DNA of 64,000 nucleotides, from assembly GCA_963676345.2 (NCBI GenBank), contig CAXXTS010000005.1, positions 620,001 to 684,000 of the forward strand, given 5' to 3'. Shown here piece after piece: positions 32,955 to 41,512 of the stretch. The position numbers and the translations under genes were made by a program. The notes under the pieces were generated by a model. That model ran no database searches, was not told where the DNA came from, and saw only the letters and a program-made list of their open reading frames with translations. Positions within the stretch are counted from its first letter, which is position 1. The number at the start of each line of letters is the position of its first letter. Source of the DNA: G963665925 sp963676345. GTDB taxonomy: Bacteria > Bacillota > Clostridia > Peptostreptococcales > Acidaminobacteraceae.

Positions 32955-34502
32955 ATGTGGCGCAAGCTGTTTACAGTTATATGTGTTTTGAGTTTTGTTT
33001 TTTCAGGTCTAGCGAGCTTTGCAGGAGATATTCCTGAGGGGCCTATTCGTGTTGGGTTAAAGTTCGGTGCTGTCACGAATGACATTGAAACTATTGTTTC
33101 AAATACTGGATTTGAAGTGGTTTATTTAAATGGAGATAAACGGGTTTCTATTCATAATTTGAAGGCGTATACAAAATTGACAGCTCAAAAGGATGATGCA
33201 TACCATATTCAATTGGGTGAGACCTATAATACACTAGACGCTATGCAAGCATCACTGGATAGACTAGATCAAAAAGATGCAGGTCCTTTTCCTGCGTTTG
33301 ATAATGGCTGGAGAATTTATTATGGTAACTATGCCAGTAAATCAAAGGCTACCTCTGATCTTTCAAAAGCCAAGTCAAAATTTGGAACGAGTACAGCGGT
33401 AACATCAACCGATGCTTCGCTGATTAAGGTCATGCAAGAGGACGCTATTGAATTTGTTTATGTATCGGGTGAAAATGAGTTTTACCTGAGACCTATTCAA
33501 AGTACAACTGTAGACTCAGTTGTTTATTATGGGAGTAAGGGGTATAGAGGCGGCATTGGCTTTAAAAGATCCCCGGATTCTGTGTTGACGGTTATCAACT
33601 ACATTGATCTAGACGATTACTTATATGGCGTTTTACCAAAGGAAATGTCAGGAGACTGGCCTCTTGAAGCACTTAAAGCTCAAGCAATTGCAGCGCGTAA
33701 TTATGCTCTGATCAATTTTGGAAAACACAGTGACCTCGGGTTTGACATTTGTGCAACAACAGACTGTCAGGTTTATGGCGGATATGATGTGGAAAAACCG
33801 GGTTCCAATCAGGCGGTTGACGAAACCAGCGGTAAACTGTTAAAATACAACGGTCAAATTGTTCAGACCTATTATCACTCAAACAGTGGGGGGCGTACTG
33901 AAAACATTGAAAATATATGGTCAGGGACACTGCCTTATATTGTAGGTGTCTATGACCCTTATTCTGAAAATGCGCCGAATTCTGATTGGGAGTTGACGTA
34001 TACAAAAAAGGAAATTGAAAGCATTCTGTCTTCAAATGGACACAATATTGGGTCTCTTCTCGATGTCCGAATCGAAGAGGTCAGCGAGAATGGGCGTGTT
34101 CAGGAACTCGTATTTCAAGGGAGTTCTGGCAGTGCCACGTTTTTGAAAGAAAAAGCACGTGCACTTTTTGGATATACGACCTTAAAGAGTATGTGGTTTG
34201 AGCTGGGCAATAAACCCATGGCTACTGTAGTGAGTAGGAGTGCCTTTAGCAGGACTGATCTTTCAAGTGCCAGTTATATGACTGAAAATGGACTTGAGAC
34301 GGCTATAACATCTAATTTTGTTGTTACGGACGGGACAAGGACTACCAATCTTTCTTTTTCGTCTGATAAAATTGTTTTTATCGGTCATGGATATGGCCAT
34401 GGGCTTGGCATGAGCCAATGGGGTGCAAAGGAAATGGCTGAACAGGGCTATGATTTTGAAGAAATATTAACGCATTATTATTTGAATACAGTGGTTGAAT
34501 AG
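32955..34502 (+). CDS. SpoIID/LytB-domain exported protein
   Basis: A 515-residue secreted protein. The signal peptide (MWRKLFTVICVLSFVFSGLASFAG) is followed by a short beta region, a SPOR-like segment (NGWRIYYGNYASKSKATSDLSKAKSKFG, about 110-140) and the SpoIID domain (about 180-510) with YLYGVLPKEMSGDWPLEALKAQAIAARNYAL, QTYYHSNSGGRTENIENIW and GHGYGHGLGMSQWGAKEMA. SpoIID-type enzymes are lytic transglycosylases acting on peptidoglycan lacking stem peptides; LytB homologues modify amidases. The location between ruvB and queA is usual in Clostridia for the SpoIID/LytB paralogue, so it need not mean sporulation. AAAGGAG precedes the ATG; TTG at 32931 is rejected. Confidence 0.9.
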   Translation: MWRKLFTVICVLSFVFSGLASFAGDIPEGPIRVGLKFGAVTNDIETIVSNTGFEVVYLNGDKRVSIHNLKAYTKLTAQKDDAYHIQLGETYNTLDAMQASLDRLDQKDAGPFPAFDNGWRIYYGNYASKSKATSDLSKAKSKFGTSTAVTSTDASLIKVMQEDAIEFVYVSGENEFYLRPIQSTTVDSVVYYGSKGYRGGIGFKRSPDSVLTVINYIDLDDYLYGVLPKEMSGDWPLEALKAQAIAARNYALINFGKHSDLGFDICATTDCQVYGGYDVEKPGSNQAVDETSGKLLKYNGQIVQTYYHSNSGGRTENIENIWSGTLPYIVGVYDPYSENAPNSDWELTYTKKEIESILSSNGHNIGSLLDVRIEEVSENGRVQELVFQGSSGSATFLKEKARALFGYTTLKSMWFELGNKPMATVVSRSAFSRTDLSSASYMTENGLETAITSNFVVTDGTRTTNLSFSSDKIVFIGHGYGHGLGMSQWGAKEMAEQGYDFEEILTHYYLNTVVE

Positions 34503-34510
34503 AGGGAATT

Positions 34511-35533
34511 ATGAAGAAATCGGATTTTAGTTTTGATTTACCAGAGGCGTTGATCGCTCAGACGCCCCTTAAAGATCGTACAAGTTCAAAACTTATGGTT
34601 GTGGATAGAGAAACGGGTAGCATTAATCATAAAACGTTTAGAAACATACTTGACTATCTTAAAGAAGGCGATTGTCTGGTTATAAATAATACGCGTGTTT
34701 TACCTGCACGCATATTTGGTAAGAAGGAAACAGGTGCCAAAGTAGAATTCTTGCTGTTGAAACGTTTGTCGGATAACCAGTGGGAAACACTTGTTAAGCC
34801 TGGAAGAAAGGCAAAAGTAGGCGCTGAGTTTATCTTTGGTGATGGCCTGATGCGCGGAAAAATTGTCGGAATGGCTGAAGAAGGTGCACGTATTATTGAA
34901 TTTGAGTACGACGGTGTATTTGAAGAAGTGCTTGACCAAATTGGACAAATGCCACTTCCGCCTTATATTACAGAGTCGCTTGAGGATCAGGAGCGTTACC
35001 AGACGGTGTACTCTAAAGAACGTGGCTCTGCTGCTGCACCTACAGCTGGACTTCATTTTACTGAAGCGCTGCTTGAGGAATTGAAGAGTAGGGGTATAAA
35101 AATTTGTACGGTTATGCTCCATGTAGGTCTAGGAACTTTTAGACCTGTTAAAGAAGACCATATACTCGATCATAAAATGCACTCAGAGTATTATGAAATC
35201 TCTGAAGCATCGGCAAAAATCATAAATGAAACCAAGCAAAATGGTGGACGTGTCATTGCTGTAGGGACGACATCGACACGGACACTTGAAAGTGTTGCAG
35301 ACGAAAATGGTGTGGTTGAAGCACAAAAAGGCTGGACGGAAATTTTCATTTACCCTGGCTATGAATTTAAAGTGATTGATGGACTCATTACCAATTTCCA
35401 CTTGCCTGAATCTACATTAATTATGCTGGTTAGCGCACTGTCTACAAGAGAAAATATACTGAATGCGTATCGCAAAGCAGTTGAAGAGCAGTACAGATTC
35501 TTCAGCTTTGGCGATGCAATGCTGCTTATCTAA
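34511..35533 (+). CDS. queA: tRNA preQ1(34) S-adenosylmethionine ribosyltransferase-isomerase
   Basis: A 340-residue enzyme that moves ribose from S-adenosylmethionine to preQ1 at the wobble base, giving epoxyqueuosine. Family marks: FDLPEALIAQTPLKDRTSSKLMV at the N-terminus, VINNTRVLPARIFGKKETGAKVEFLLL near 57, ERGSAAAPTAGLHFTEALLEEL near 170, VMLHVGLGTFRPVKEDHILDHKMHSEYYEI near 200 and LITNFHLPESTLIMLVSA near 293. It lies 8 bp after the SpoIID-like gene and 11 bp before tgt. Confidence 0.97.
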   Translation: MKKSDFSFDLPEALIAQTPLKDRTSSKLMVVDRETGSINHKTFRNILDYLKEGDCLVINNTRVLPARIFGKKETGAKVEFLLLKRLSDNQWETLVKPGRKAKVGAEFIFGDGLMRGKIVGMAEEGARIIEFEYDGVFEEVLDQIGQMPLPPYITESLEDQERYQTVYSKERGSAAAPTAGLHFTEALLEELKSRGIKICTVMLHVGLGTFRPVKEDHILDHKMHSEYYEISEASAKIINETKQNGGRVIAVGTTSTRTLESVADENGVVEAQKGWTEIFIYPGYEFKVIDGLITNFHLPESTLIMLVSALSTRENILNAYRKAVEEQYRFFSFGDAMLLI

Positions 35534-35544
35534 TAGGGGAGGAT

Positions 35545-36666
35545 ATGATGGCTGTAACTTATGAGCTCATTAAAACATGTAAACAAAGTGGTGCGAGACT
35601 TGGAAAACTCCATACGCCACACGGCACTATAGATACACCGGTGTTTATGCCTGTTGGAACACAGGCGACGGTTAAAGCGATGACACCTGAGGAAATCAAA
35701 GAAATTGGAGCAGGTATTCTACTAAGCAATACCTATCACCTGTTTATGCGTCCGGGACATGATCTAATTAAAGAGGCTGGTGGCTTGCATAAGTTCATGA
35801 ACTGGGATGGTGCAATACTAACAGATAGCGGTGGTTTTCAAGTGTTTAGCCTTGGAGATCTTAGAAAAATTACTGAAGAAGGTGTTGAGTTCAGATCTCA
35901 CATTGATGGATCAAAACACTTTATAAGCCCTGAAAAGGCTGTTGAAATACAAACCGCACTTGGATCAGACATCATGATGGCATTTGATGAGTGTGCGCCG
36001 TATCCGGCAGATCACGATTATGTTAAAAAGTCACTTGAGAGAACAACGCGTTGGCTGGGACGTTGTGTTGAAGCGCATAAAAACACTGAAAATCAAGCGC
36101 TCTTTGGTATTATACAAGGCGGTATGTATGAAGACCTCAGACGTCAGAGTATTGAAGAAATTACACAGTATGACTTGCCTGGGTATGCAGTTGGTGGCCT
36201 GAGTGTAGGTGAACCAAAACCGCTTATGTATGAAGTGCTAGAGTACACAACGCCATATATGCCAAAAGACAAGCCGCGTTATTTAATGGGTGTTGGAAGC
36301 CCAGACTGCCTAGTCGAAGGTGTTATCCGTGGCATTGATATGTTCGACTGTGTTTTACCGACAAGAATCGCAAGAAATGGTACTGCGATGACATCGCAAG
36401 GTCGATTAGCGATTAAAAATGCCAAGTATAGAAAGGATTTTACACCGCTTGATCCGGAGTGTGACTGCTATACATGTAGAAATTACTCGAAAGCATATCT
36501 GCGTCACCTGTTTAAATCCAACGAAATATTATCATCAAGACTCTTTACTTATCATAATATTCACTTCCTGGTTAAACTTATGGAACAAGTTCGTGAAGCA
36601 ATTATGCAAGATAGATTGCTTGATTTCAGAAAAGAGTTTTTCCAAAAGTATGGGTATGAACTGTAA
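35545..36666 (+). CDS. tgt: tRNA-guanine transglycosylase
   Basis: A 373-residue TIM-barrel enzyme that swaps guanine 34 for preQ1 in GU(N) tRNAs. Catalytic nucleophile Asp in VIRGIDMFDCVLPTRIARNGTA near residue 264, the second Asp in ILTDSGGFQVFSLG near 93, substrate motif GIIQGGMYEDLRR, and the zinc site CDCYTCRNYSKAYLRHLF near 308 with a downstream His. GGGGAGG precedes tandem ATGs at 35545 and 35548. Ends the ruvAB-queA-tgt unit with a strong terminator at 36686. Confidence 0.97.
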   Translation: MMAVTYELIKTCKQSGARLGKLHTPHGTIDTPVFMPVGTQATVKAMTPEEIKEIGAGILLSNTYHLFMRPGHDLIKEAGGLHKFMNWDGAILTDSGGFQVFSLGDLRKITEEGVEFRSHIDGSKHFISPEKAVEIQTALGSDIMMAFDECAPYPADHDYVKKSLERTTRWLGRCVEAHKNTENQALFGIIQGGMYEDLRRQSIEEITQYDLPGYAVGGLSVGEPKPLMYEVLEYTTPYMPKDKPRYLMGVGSPDCLVEGVIRGIDMFDCVLPTRIARNGTAMTSQGRLAIKNAKYRKDFTPLDPECDCYTCRNYSKAYLRHLFKSNEILSSRLFTYHNIHFLVKLMEQVREAIMQDRLLDFRKEFFQKYGYEL

Positions 36667-36685
36667 GACATCTTGTTAAAAAATG

Positions 36686-36727
36686 AAGTCTTCTAATTCT
36701 AAAGCACTAGAATTAGAAGGCTTTTTT
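36686..36727 (+). terminator. Terminator after tgt
   Basis: AAGTCTTCTAATTCTA pairs with TAGAATTAGAAGGCTT (one G-T), 6-nt loop, followed by TTTTTT. Confidence 0.93.
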
Positions 36728-36847
36728 CATTTTTTCTAGGAAGATAGATCTGAAATGCATGGGAAAATCTTGTCGAATATAGTCGAAAATGTGGGAGTGT
36801 GGTAAAATTTTGGGTATATACTGACTAAAGCGATTGGGGGAATGATT

Positions 36848-38827
36848 ATGAAGTTAGGTATACGTGGGAAACTGATAGCGCTATTTACAGTTGTATTGGT
36901 GTTATCTCTGGGTGTTGTTGGTGCAGGGTCTTATATTCAGTCGTCAGATATACTGGTCGATGAACTTGAGGCGAATTCGGATTCGGTACTCGATCTGATA
37001 TCCGATCAAGTGCACAGTTATTTTGACATGTATCTCTCATCAGTACGTATGATGGGGGAAAATGACAACGTAAAAAATGTATATTCCAAGTTTAATGCTC
37101 AAAATGATATGATTGCAACATTTAAGGATTATATCAATGAATATGAAGATGTTCTTAATATTTATTTGGGCACGGAAAGGAAGGATTTTTTCATTTGGCC
37201 TGAGACGGACTTGCCAGAAGGCTATGATCCAACTGCAAGACCGTGGTATCAGCAAGCCATTGAAAGCGGTGAAGCCATTTGGACAGATCCGTATGTAGAT
37301 GCATTCACAGGCGATATGATTATTTCAGCGGCAATGCCTATTACAGACAGCAGAGATAAGTTTGTTGGTGTATTAGCGCTTGACTTGTCACTGGCGAATC
37401 TATCTGAAGACATCACAAGTATTAAAATTGGAGAATCGGGTTATCCATTCTTGTTTGACAACAACTATAATTTGATGATTCACCCTGATCCAGAAAAGAT
37501 TGGACAACCTTCCGCAGTTCCAGAACTCGCTGAGTTCGTTAAATCGGGTGGAACGGGTATCTTGAAGTATGAATACAATGGTGCTCCTAAGATGGCTGCA
37601 GTAAATTATGTAGATGAAATCGGTTGGCCGATTGTTGCAAGTCTACCTATTCACGAAGTGAATAAAAAGTCCTTTGTTATATTGAAATCAATCCTCTTTG
37701 TAGGGATCATCACACTTGTTATTGCAGCACTCATAAACCAGTTCTTCGCTAAATCTATCGTACGACCAATTATTTTAATTGGTGGAGAAATGGAAAAAGT
37801 AAAGAATGGCGATTTCACCGTTAAGACAAACATTACTACCAATGATGAACTTGGTGTACTCTCTAAAAACTTTAATGAAATGATTACACAGGTTAGAGAC
37901 CTTGTTGCCAGTGCTAAAGATGTCGCTCAAAAGGTATCTGTATCAGCTACTGATTTGGCTGCAACTTCTGAACAAACGAGTGCCCTGTCAACCGAGGTTT
38001 CAAAAACAGTGGACGAAATAGCAAAAGGTGCATCAGACCAAGCTGGCGAAGCTGAAAAAGGTGCACAACTCGTATTTGGACTGGACCAGAAATTCAGCAA
38101 TTTGACAGAAGGTACGAGTGAAATGGCTCACTCGGCTGAAGAAGCTATTGCTTCCAGCGCCAACGGCATGAAGAGTGTAAATGAGCTTATGGAAAAAACC
38201 AAAGAGAGCAATGAGTCTTCTTCTAAAGTTGGGGAAGCGATTACAGCTCTTACTGAAAAATCAAATAACATTGGTATTTTCGTAGAAACCATCAGTTCAA
38301 TTGCAGAACAGACCAACTTGCTAGCGCTTAATGCGTCAATTGAAGCTGCTCGTGCAGGAGAACACGGACGCGGTTTTGCAGTTGTAGCGGATGAAATTCG
38401 TAAGTTGGCTGAAGGATCGAATGAAGCAGCCGAAGAAATCAGAAAAATTGTCGGGGAAATTATGGATGAAAATAAAAAAGCCCAGATAATTATGGCTGAT
38501 GTGGATAAAATCACAGAACGTCAAACAGACGCTGTAACCAATGTGAATGAGTCTTTTGAAAGTATTTCAGGGCTTATTGATGCCATTACTGAAAAAATTA
38601 GGGAGACTTCAACCTTTGTTCTTGAAATGACAAATGACAAAGATGATATTGTATCTGCAATTGAAAATATTTCTGCAGTGTCAGAAGAAACGGCTGCGTC
38701 AACAGAAGAAGTAAGTGCTTCTGTGGAACAGCAAGCTAGTGCTGTAGATGAAGTTGCAAGATCAGCCGAAGAGTTGAATCATCTAGCAGATTCACTTAAT
38801 GAAGAAATCAGTAGATTTAGAGTGTAA
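36848..38827 (+). CDS. Methyl-accepting chemotaxis protein with dCache sensor
   Basis: A 659-residue membrane receptor. TM1 (about 8-30), an extracytoplasmic double-Cache domain (35-280), TM2 (about 283-305), HAMP (FFAKSIVRPIILIGGEMEKVKNGDFTVK) and a signalling hairpin whose tip is SIAEQTNLLALNASIEAARAGEHGRGFAVVADEIRKLAE read in two motifs near 490-530, where CheA and CheW dock. The Cache domain has YDPTARPWYQQA and YVDAFTG. Tyr, Arg, Trp and Tyr of the amino-acid-binding Cache motif align, but one ligand Asp is Gln. The ATG at 36848 is favoured because GGGGG lies 7 nt upstream; ATG 36842 is too close. No che genes are adjacent. Confidence 0.93.
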   Translation: MKLGIRGKLIALFTVVLVLSLGVVGAGSYIQSSDILVDELEANSDSVLDLISDQVHSYFDMYLSSVRMMGENDNVKNVYSKFNAQNDMIATFKDYINEYEDVLNIYLGTERKDFFIWPETDLPEGYDPTARPWYQQAIESGEAIWTDPYVDAFTGDMIISAAMPITDSRDKFVGVLALDLSLANLSEDITSIKIGESGYPFLFDNNYNLMIHPDPEKIGQPSAVPELAEFVKSGGTGILKYEYNGAPKMAAVNYVDEIGWPIVASLPIHEVNKKSFVILKSILFVGIITLVIAALINQFFAKSIVRPIILIGGEMEKVKNGDFTVKTNITTNDELGVLSKNFNEMITQVRDLVASAKDVAQKVSVSATDLAATSEQTSALSTEVSKTVDEIAKGASDQAGEAEKGAQLVFGLDQKFSNLTEGTSEMAHSAEEAIASSANGMKSVNELMEKTKESNESSSKVGEAITALTEKSNNIGIFVETISSIAEQTNLLALNASIEAARAGEHGRGFAVVADEIRKLAEGSNEAAEEIRKIVGEIMDENKKAQIIMADVDKITERQTDAVTNVNESFESISGLIDAITEKIRETSTFVLEMTNDKDDIVSAIENISAVSEETAASTEEVSASVEQQASAVDEVARSAEELNHLADSLNEEISRFRV

Positions 38828-38862
38828 GTCTATAGGCTAGAAGAAAAATAAATACTAAATAG

Positions 38863-38909
38863 AACCGCCTTGATAGACTTTGTGTTGAGTTTATCAAGGT
38901 GGTTTTTTC
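38863..38909 (+). terminator. Terminator after the dCache receptor gene
   Basis: AACCGCCTTGATAGACT pairs with AGTTTATCAAGGTGGTT (38863-38904) with wobble pairs, followed by TTTTCATTTT. Confidence 0.9.
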
Positions 38910-39111
38910 ATTTTATATGTGTGAAAACAAGTCGAAATGACCTTTTTTTTAAAATTAATAGGAATGGATGTACACAAAAAGGTACAAAACTGGATTCATT
39001 TCGCTTATAATTAAATAAGCAGCAATAATCCATTAGAGAAATAAAGGAATTGTGACATCGAAGTCGAACTATTAATAGGGTATGTGACAGAATTAGAAGG
39101 AGGCTATCTAT

Positions 39112-39360
39112 ATGGCATTTTCGCTCATTTACATTGCGGCGATATTCGGTATTTTCTACTTCATGCTTATTCGTCCGCAACAGAAAAAAGCGAAGCAGAT
39201 GAAAGACATGCGTGAAAGCATCAAGGTTGGAGACACAGTGGTTACAATTGGCGGTCTTGTTGGCAAGGTTGTCCGCATTACAGAAGACGACGTTATTCTA
39301 AACTGCGGAACAGGCGAACAAACTTTCAAAAAGTGGGCTATCGGAAGTGTTTCAGAGTAA
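39112..39360 (+). CDS. yajC: Preprotein translocase accessory protein YajC
   Basis: An 82-residue single-pass membrane protein of the SecDF-YajC complex, which supports protein export. One N-terminal helix (FSLIYIAAIFGIFYFMLIRPQQ) is followed by the conserved RPQQKKAKQMKDM and a cytoplasmic beta domain VGDTVVTIGGLVGKVVRI...LNCG. GGAGG lies 8 nt before the ATG. It stands between tgt and secD, as in other Firmicutes, but separated from secDF here by the SCIFF genes and a carbonic-anhydrase homologue. Confidence 0.95.
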   Translation: MAFSLIYIAAIFGIFYFMLIRPQQKKAKQMKDMRESIKVGDTVVTIGGLVGKVVRITEDDVILNCGTGEQTFKKWAIGSVSE

Positions 39361-39382
39361 TTAAATCAGATATACATATGAA

Positions 39383-39420
39383 GGATAGCCAATCGCACAA
39401 GCGTTTGACTATCCTTTCTT
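39383..39420 (+). terminator. Terminator after yajC
   Basis: GGATAG (39383-39388) pairs with CTATCC (39409-39414), with an inner CAA/TTG helix, followed by TTTCTTT. Element C starts in this T-tract. Confidence 0.75.
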
Positions 39421-39670
39421 TACGGAAAGGACAAAGAAGTGCACAATATTTAAGGAATAAAATCTGTTGTGCTTGCACAAAACAGATATTATTCCTTAAA
39501 TATTGTATACGGCGCGTCCAGCGACGTGGGAAACCGTTAGGTTGCCCAGTACGTATACGGCGCGCCCAGCGACGAGGGAAACCGTTAGGTTGCCCTGTAC
39601 GTATACGGCGCGTCCAGCGACGAGGGAAACCGACAGGTTGCCCAGTACGGCATAGAGCGCGTCCGGTGCA
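39415..39670 (+). repeat. Hairpin-plus-array element C
   Basis: 5' box TTTACGGAAAGGACAAAG (39420-39436 region); a hairpin with an 18-bp outer stem (39443-39460 with 39489-39506) and an inner AATCTGTT/AACAGAT stem; linker ATACGGCGCGTCCAGCGACG; three tandem modules with the small hairpin GGGAAACC-gtta-GGTTGCCC, where internal A-A-C-C and G-G-T-T keep pairing. TGCAC (39440-39444) is complementary to GTGCA at the far end (39666-39670). It ends about 14 bp upstream of the SCIFF promoter. Confidence 0.83.
39505..39648 (+). repeat. Tandem array of element C, three copies of 48 bp
   Basis: Units begin with GTATACGGCGCG at 39505, 39553 and 39601. Differences are few; the third unit has ACCGACAGGTT where the others have ACCGTTAGGTT, changing only the loop. 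Confidence 0.9.
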
Positions 39671-39683
39671 ATACAATCTTAAC

Positions 39684-39712
39684 TGGTCAGCAGGAGCCTG
39701 CTGTGCTATAAT
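39684..39712 (+). promoter_or_regulatory. Promoter of the SCIFF peptide gene
   Basis: TATAAT (39707-39712) preceded by TGC, an extended -10 form, with a weak -35 TGGTCA (39684-39689) 17 bp upstream. The start codon follows 30 bp later. Confidence 0.65.
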
Positions 39713-39742
39713 TGGTATGTATTTATGAGAGGAGGAAGACTA

Positions 39743-39883
39743 ATGAAACATATTAAAACACTTAACGCTGGAACACTTAAGAAGACTGCTTCTCACGGCG
39801 GATGTGGCGAGTGTCAAACATCTTGTCAATCAGCTTGCAAGACTTCTTGTACAGTTGGAAACCAAGAATGTGAAAACAAGTAG
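39743..39883 (+). CDS. scfA: Six-cysteine peptide SCIFF precursor
   Basis: A 46-residue ribosomally made peptide, MKHIKTLNAGTLKKTASHGG followed by a Cys-rich tail. Six Cys occur with spacing C-x2-C-x3-C-x3-C-x3-C-x6-C (CGECQTSCQSACKTSC, then TVGNQEC). This is the near-universal clostridial SCIFF peptide, the substrate of the adjacent radical-SAM maturase, which in a studied homologue links Cys sulfur to a Thr carbon as a thioether. The final role of the product is unknown. GAGGAGGAAG gives a very strong ribosome site and a terminator follows at 39962, in line with making more peptide than enzyme. Confidence 0.96.
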   Translation: MKHIKTLNAGTLKKTASHGGCGECQTSCQSACKTSCTVGNQECENK

Positions 39884-39961
39884 ATTTACATATACTTTGA
39901 GACACAAGCGGTTTCAATAATCAATAGTGTTGGAAACATATCAACAAATGCGTACTTAAAA

Positions 39962-40007
39962 GACCAGCCCGCGTACACGGAGCGTATCGTACGCGCTGGT
40001 CATTTTT
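39962..40007 (+). terminator. Terminator between SCIFF peptide and maturase genes
   Basis: GACCAG...CGCGTAC (39962-39976) pairs with GTACGCG-CTGGTC (39989-40001) with a 2-nt bulge, followed by ATTTTTG. Partial read-through would lower maturase output relative to peptide. Confidence 0.85.
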
Positions 40008-40154
40008 GTGTGTGCTCAAATTGTGGTGAGCGAAAAGGAGCTCGCCTTTTTTGTAGTGCTGGAACATTGGATTTCCAGTACCACTAAAAAGGTGCATATT
40101 CCTTCACTGCAGATCCAAGAAAGAATGGTTCTATTTAGAACGTCGGAGGTAGAA

Positions 40155-41510
40155 ATGATCCATAAGTTTGAACAGGGCGGCATGTTTATTGTGGTTGATG
40201 TAAACAGCGGTGCAATACATGTTGTCGATAAACTGGTATATGATCTTTTAGATTATTATCCTAAAAATAATGCAGACACAGCGGTGAGCAGTTTAGCTGA
40301 CAAGTATGATGAGCAAGCGCTTAAAGATGCCGTTGAGGAGCTTGATGCGCTTATAGAGGCAGAGCAGTTGTACTGCGAGGATAAATATATCCAGAACTTA
40401 GAGTTTAAAGCACACAAACCAGTGATTAAGGCTATGTGTCTTCATGTGGCACATGACTGTAACTTAAGATGTAAATACTGCTTTGCATCACAAGGCGACT
40501 ATGAAAGTCACAGAAGCTTAATGGCACTTGAAACAGGTAAAAAGGCATTTGACTTCTTAGTAGCTCATTCTGGAAACAGAAGAAATCTTGAAGTAGACTT
40601 TTTCGGTGGAGAGCCACTAATGAACTTTGAGGTTTGCAAGGAACTCGTAAGCTATGGACGAGAACTTGAGAAGAAACACAATAAGAATTTCCGCTTTACA
40701 ATGACAACCAACGGCGTGCTTCTTGATGAAGAAAAAATGGCTTATATCAATGAAGAAATGCATAATGTGGTTCTCAGTGTAGATGGCCGACCAGAAATCA
40801 ATGATTTGATGAGACCAGCGATAAACGGCGCGGGTTCATATGATGTGATTATGCCTAAATACAAAAAAATGGTTGAAATGCGTGGAGACAAGATGTACTA
40901 CATCCGCGGTACGTTTACACGCTTTAATACAGACTTTGCAAAAGACATTCTCCATATGGCAGATGAAGGCTTTGATCAAGTTTCTGTCGAGCCTGTTGTT
41001 GCAGAGCCTCATCATGACTATGCACTAAAAGATGAAGATTTAGACATAATCTTCAAGCAGTATGACGAACTGGCTGATGAAATCATTGAGCGAAATGGAA
41101 CCGATAAAGCGTTCAATTTCTTCCACTTTATGATTGATCTGAGTCAGGGCCCATGTATTATCAAACGCCTATCCGGTTGCGGGGCAGGCGCAGAATACAT
41201 TGCAGTCACACCAGAAGGCGACATTTATCCATGTCACCAGTTTGTAGGAAATGAAGATTTCAAAATGGGCAGTGTACTCACTGGCGAAATAAACAGAAAC
41301 CTGAATGTCGATTTCAAAAATGCCCATGTCTACAACAAACCGGACTGTAAAGAGTGCTGGGCTAAGTTCTATTGCTCAGGAGGTTGTCATGCAAATGCCT
41401 ATAATTTCAATGACGACATTAACAAGCCTTACCGTCTAGGGTGTGAAATGGAGAGAAAGCGTCTGGAGTGTTCACTTTATATCCAAGCGAAACTGATGAC
41501 GGAGGAATAA
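40155..41510 (+). CDS. scfB: SCIFF radical-SAM/SPASM maturase
   Basis: A 451-residue enzyme expected to form thioether crosslinks in the SCIFF peptide. The N-terminal peptide-recognition (RRE-like) domain starts MIHKFEQGGMFIVVDVNSGAIHVVD. The radical-SAM motif CNLRCKYC (Cx3Cx2C) is near residue 104, then FFGGEPLMNF. The C-terminal SPASM region, with about seven Cys for two auxiliary clusters, spans residues 340-440 (SGCGAGAEYIAVTPEGDIYPCHQF, CKECWAKFYCSGGCHA, and CEMERKRLEC). GGAGG lies 6 nt before the ATG at 40155; the frame is open further upstream but overlaps the terminator. Next gene begins 3 bp after the stop. Confidence 0.96.
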   Translation: MIHKFEQGGMFIVVDVNSGAIHVVDKLVYDLLDYYPKNNADTAVSSLADKYDEQALKDAVEELDALIEAEQLYCEDKYIQNLEFKAHKPVIKAMCLHVAHDCNLRCKYCFASQGDYESHRSLMALETGKKAFDFLVAHSGNRRNLEVDFFGGEPLMNFEVCKELVSYGRELEKKHNKNFRFTMTTNGVLLDEEKMAYINEEMHNVVLSVDGRPEINDLMRPAINGAGSYDVIMPKYKKMVEMRGDKMYYIRGTFTRFNTDFAKDILHMADEGFDQVSVEPVVAEPHHDYALKDEDLDIIFKQYDELADEIIERNGTDKAFNFFHFMIDLSQGPCIIKRLSGCGAGAEYIAVTPEGDIYPCHQFVGNEDFKMGSVLTGEINRNLNVDFKNAHVYNKPDCKECWAKFYCSGGCHANAYNFNDDINKPYRLGCEMERKRLECSLYIQAKLMTEE

Positions 41511-41512
41511 GC

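Noticed and set aside
39338..39728. Arg-rich open frames on both strands in element C
   Set aside because: They follow the 48-bp periodicity (a multiple of 3) of the repeats and have no start signals.
40008..40154. N-terminal extension of the SCIFF maturase
   Set aside because: The extension overlaps the terminator tail after scfA and lacks a ribosome site; family proteins begin at MIHKFEQGG-like sequence with GGAGG at 40144-40148.
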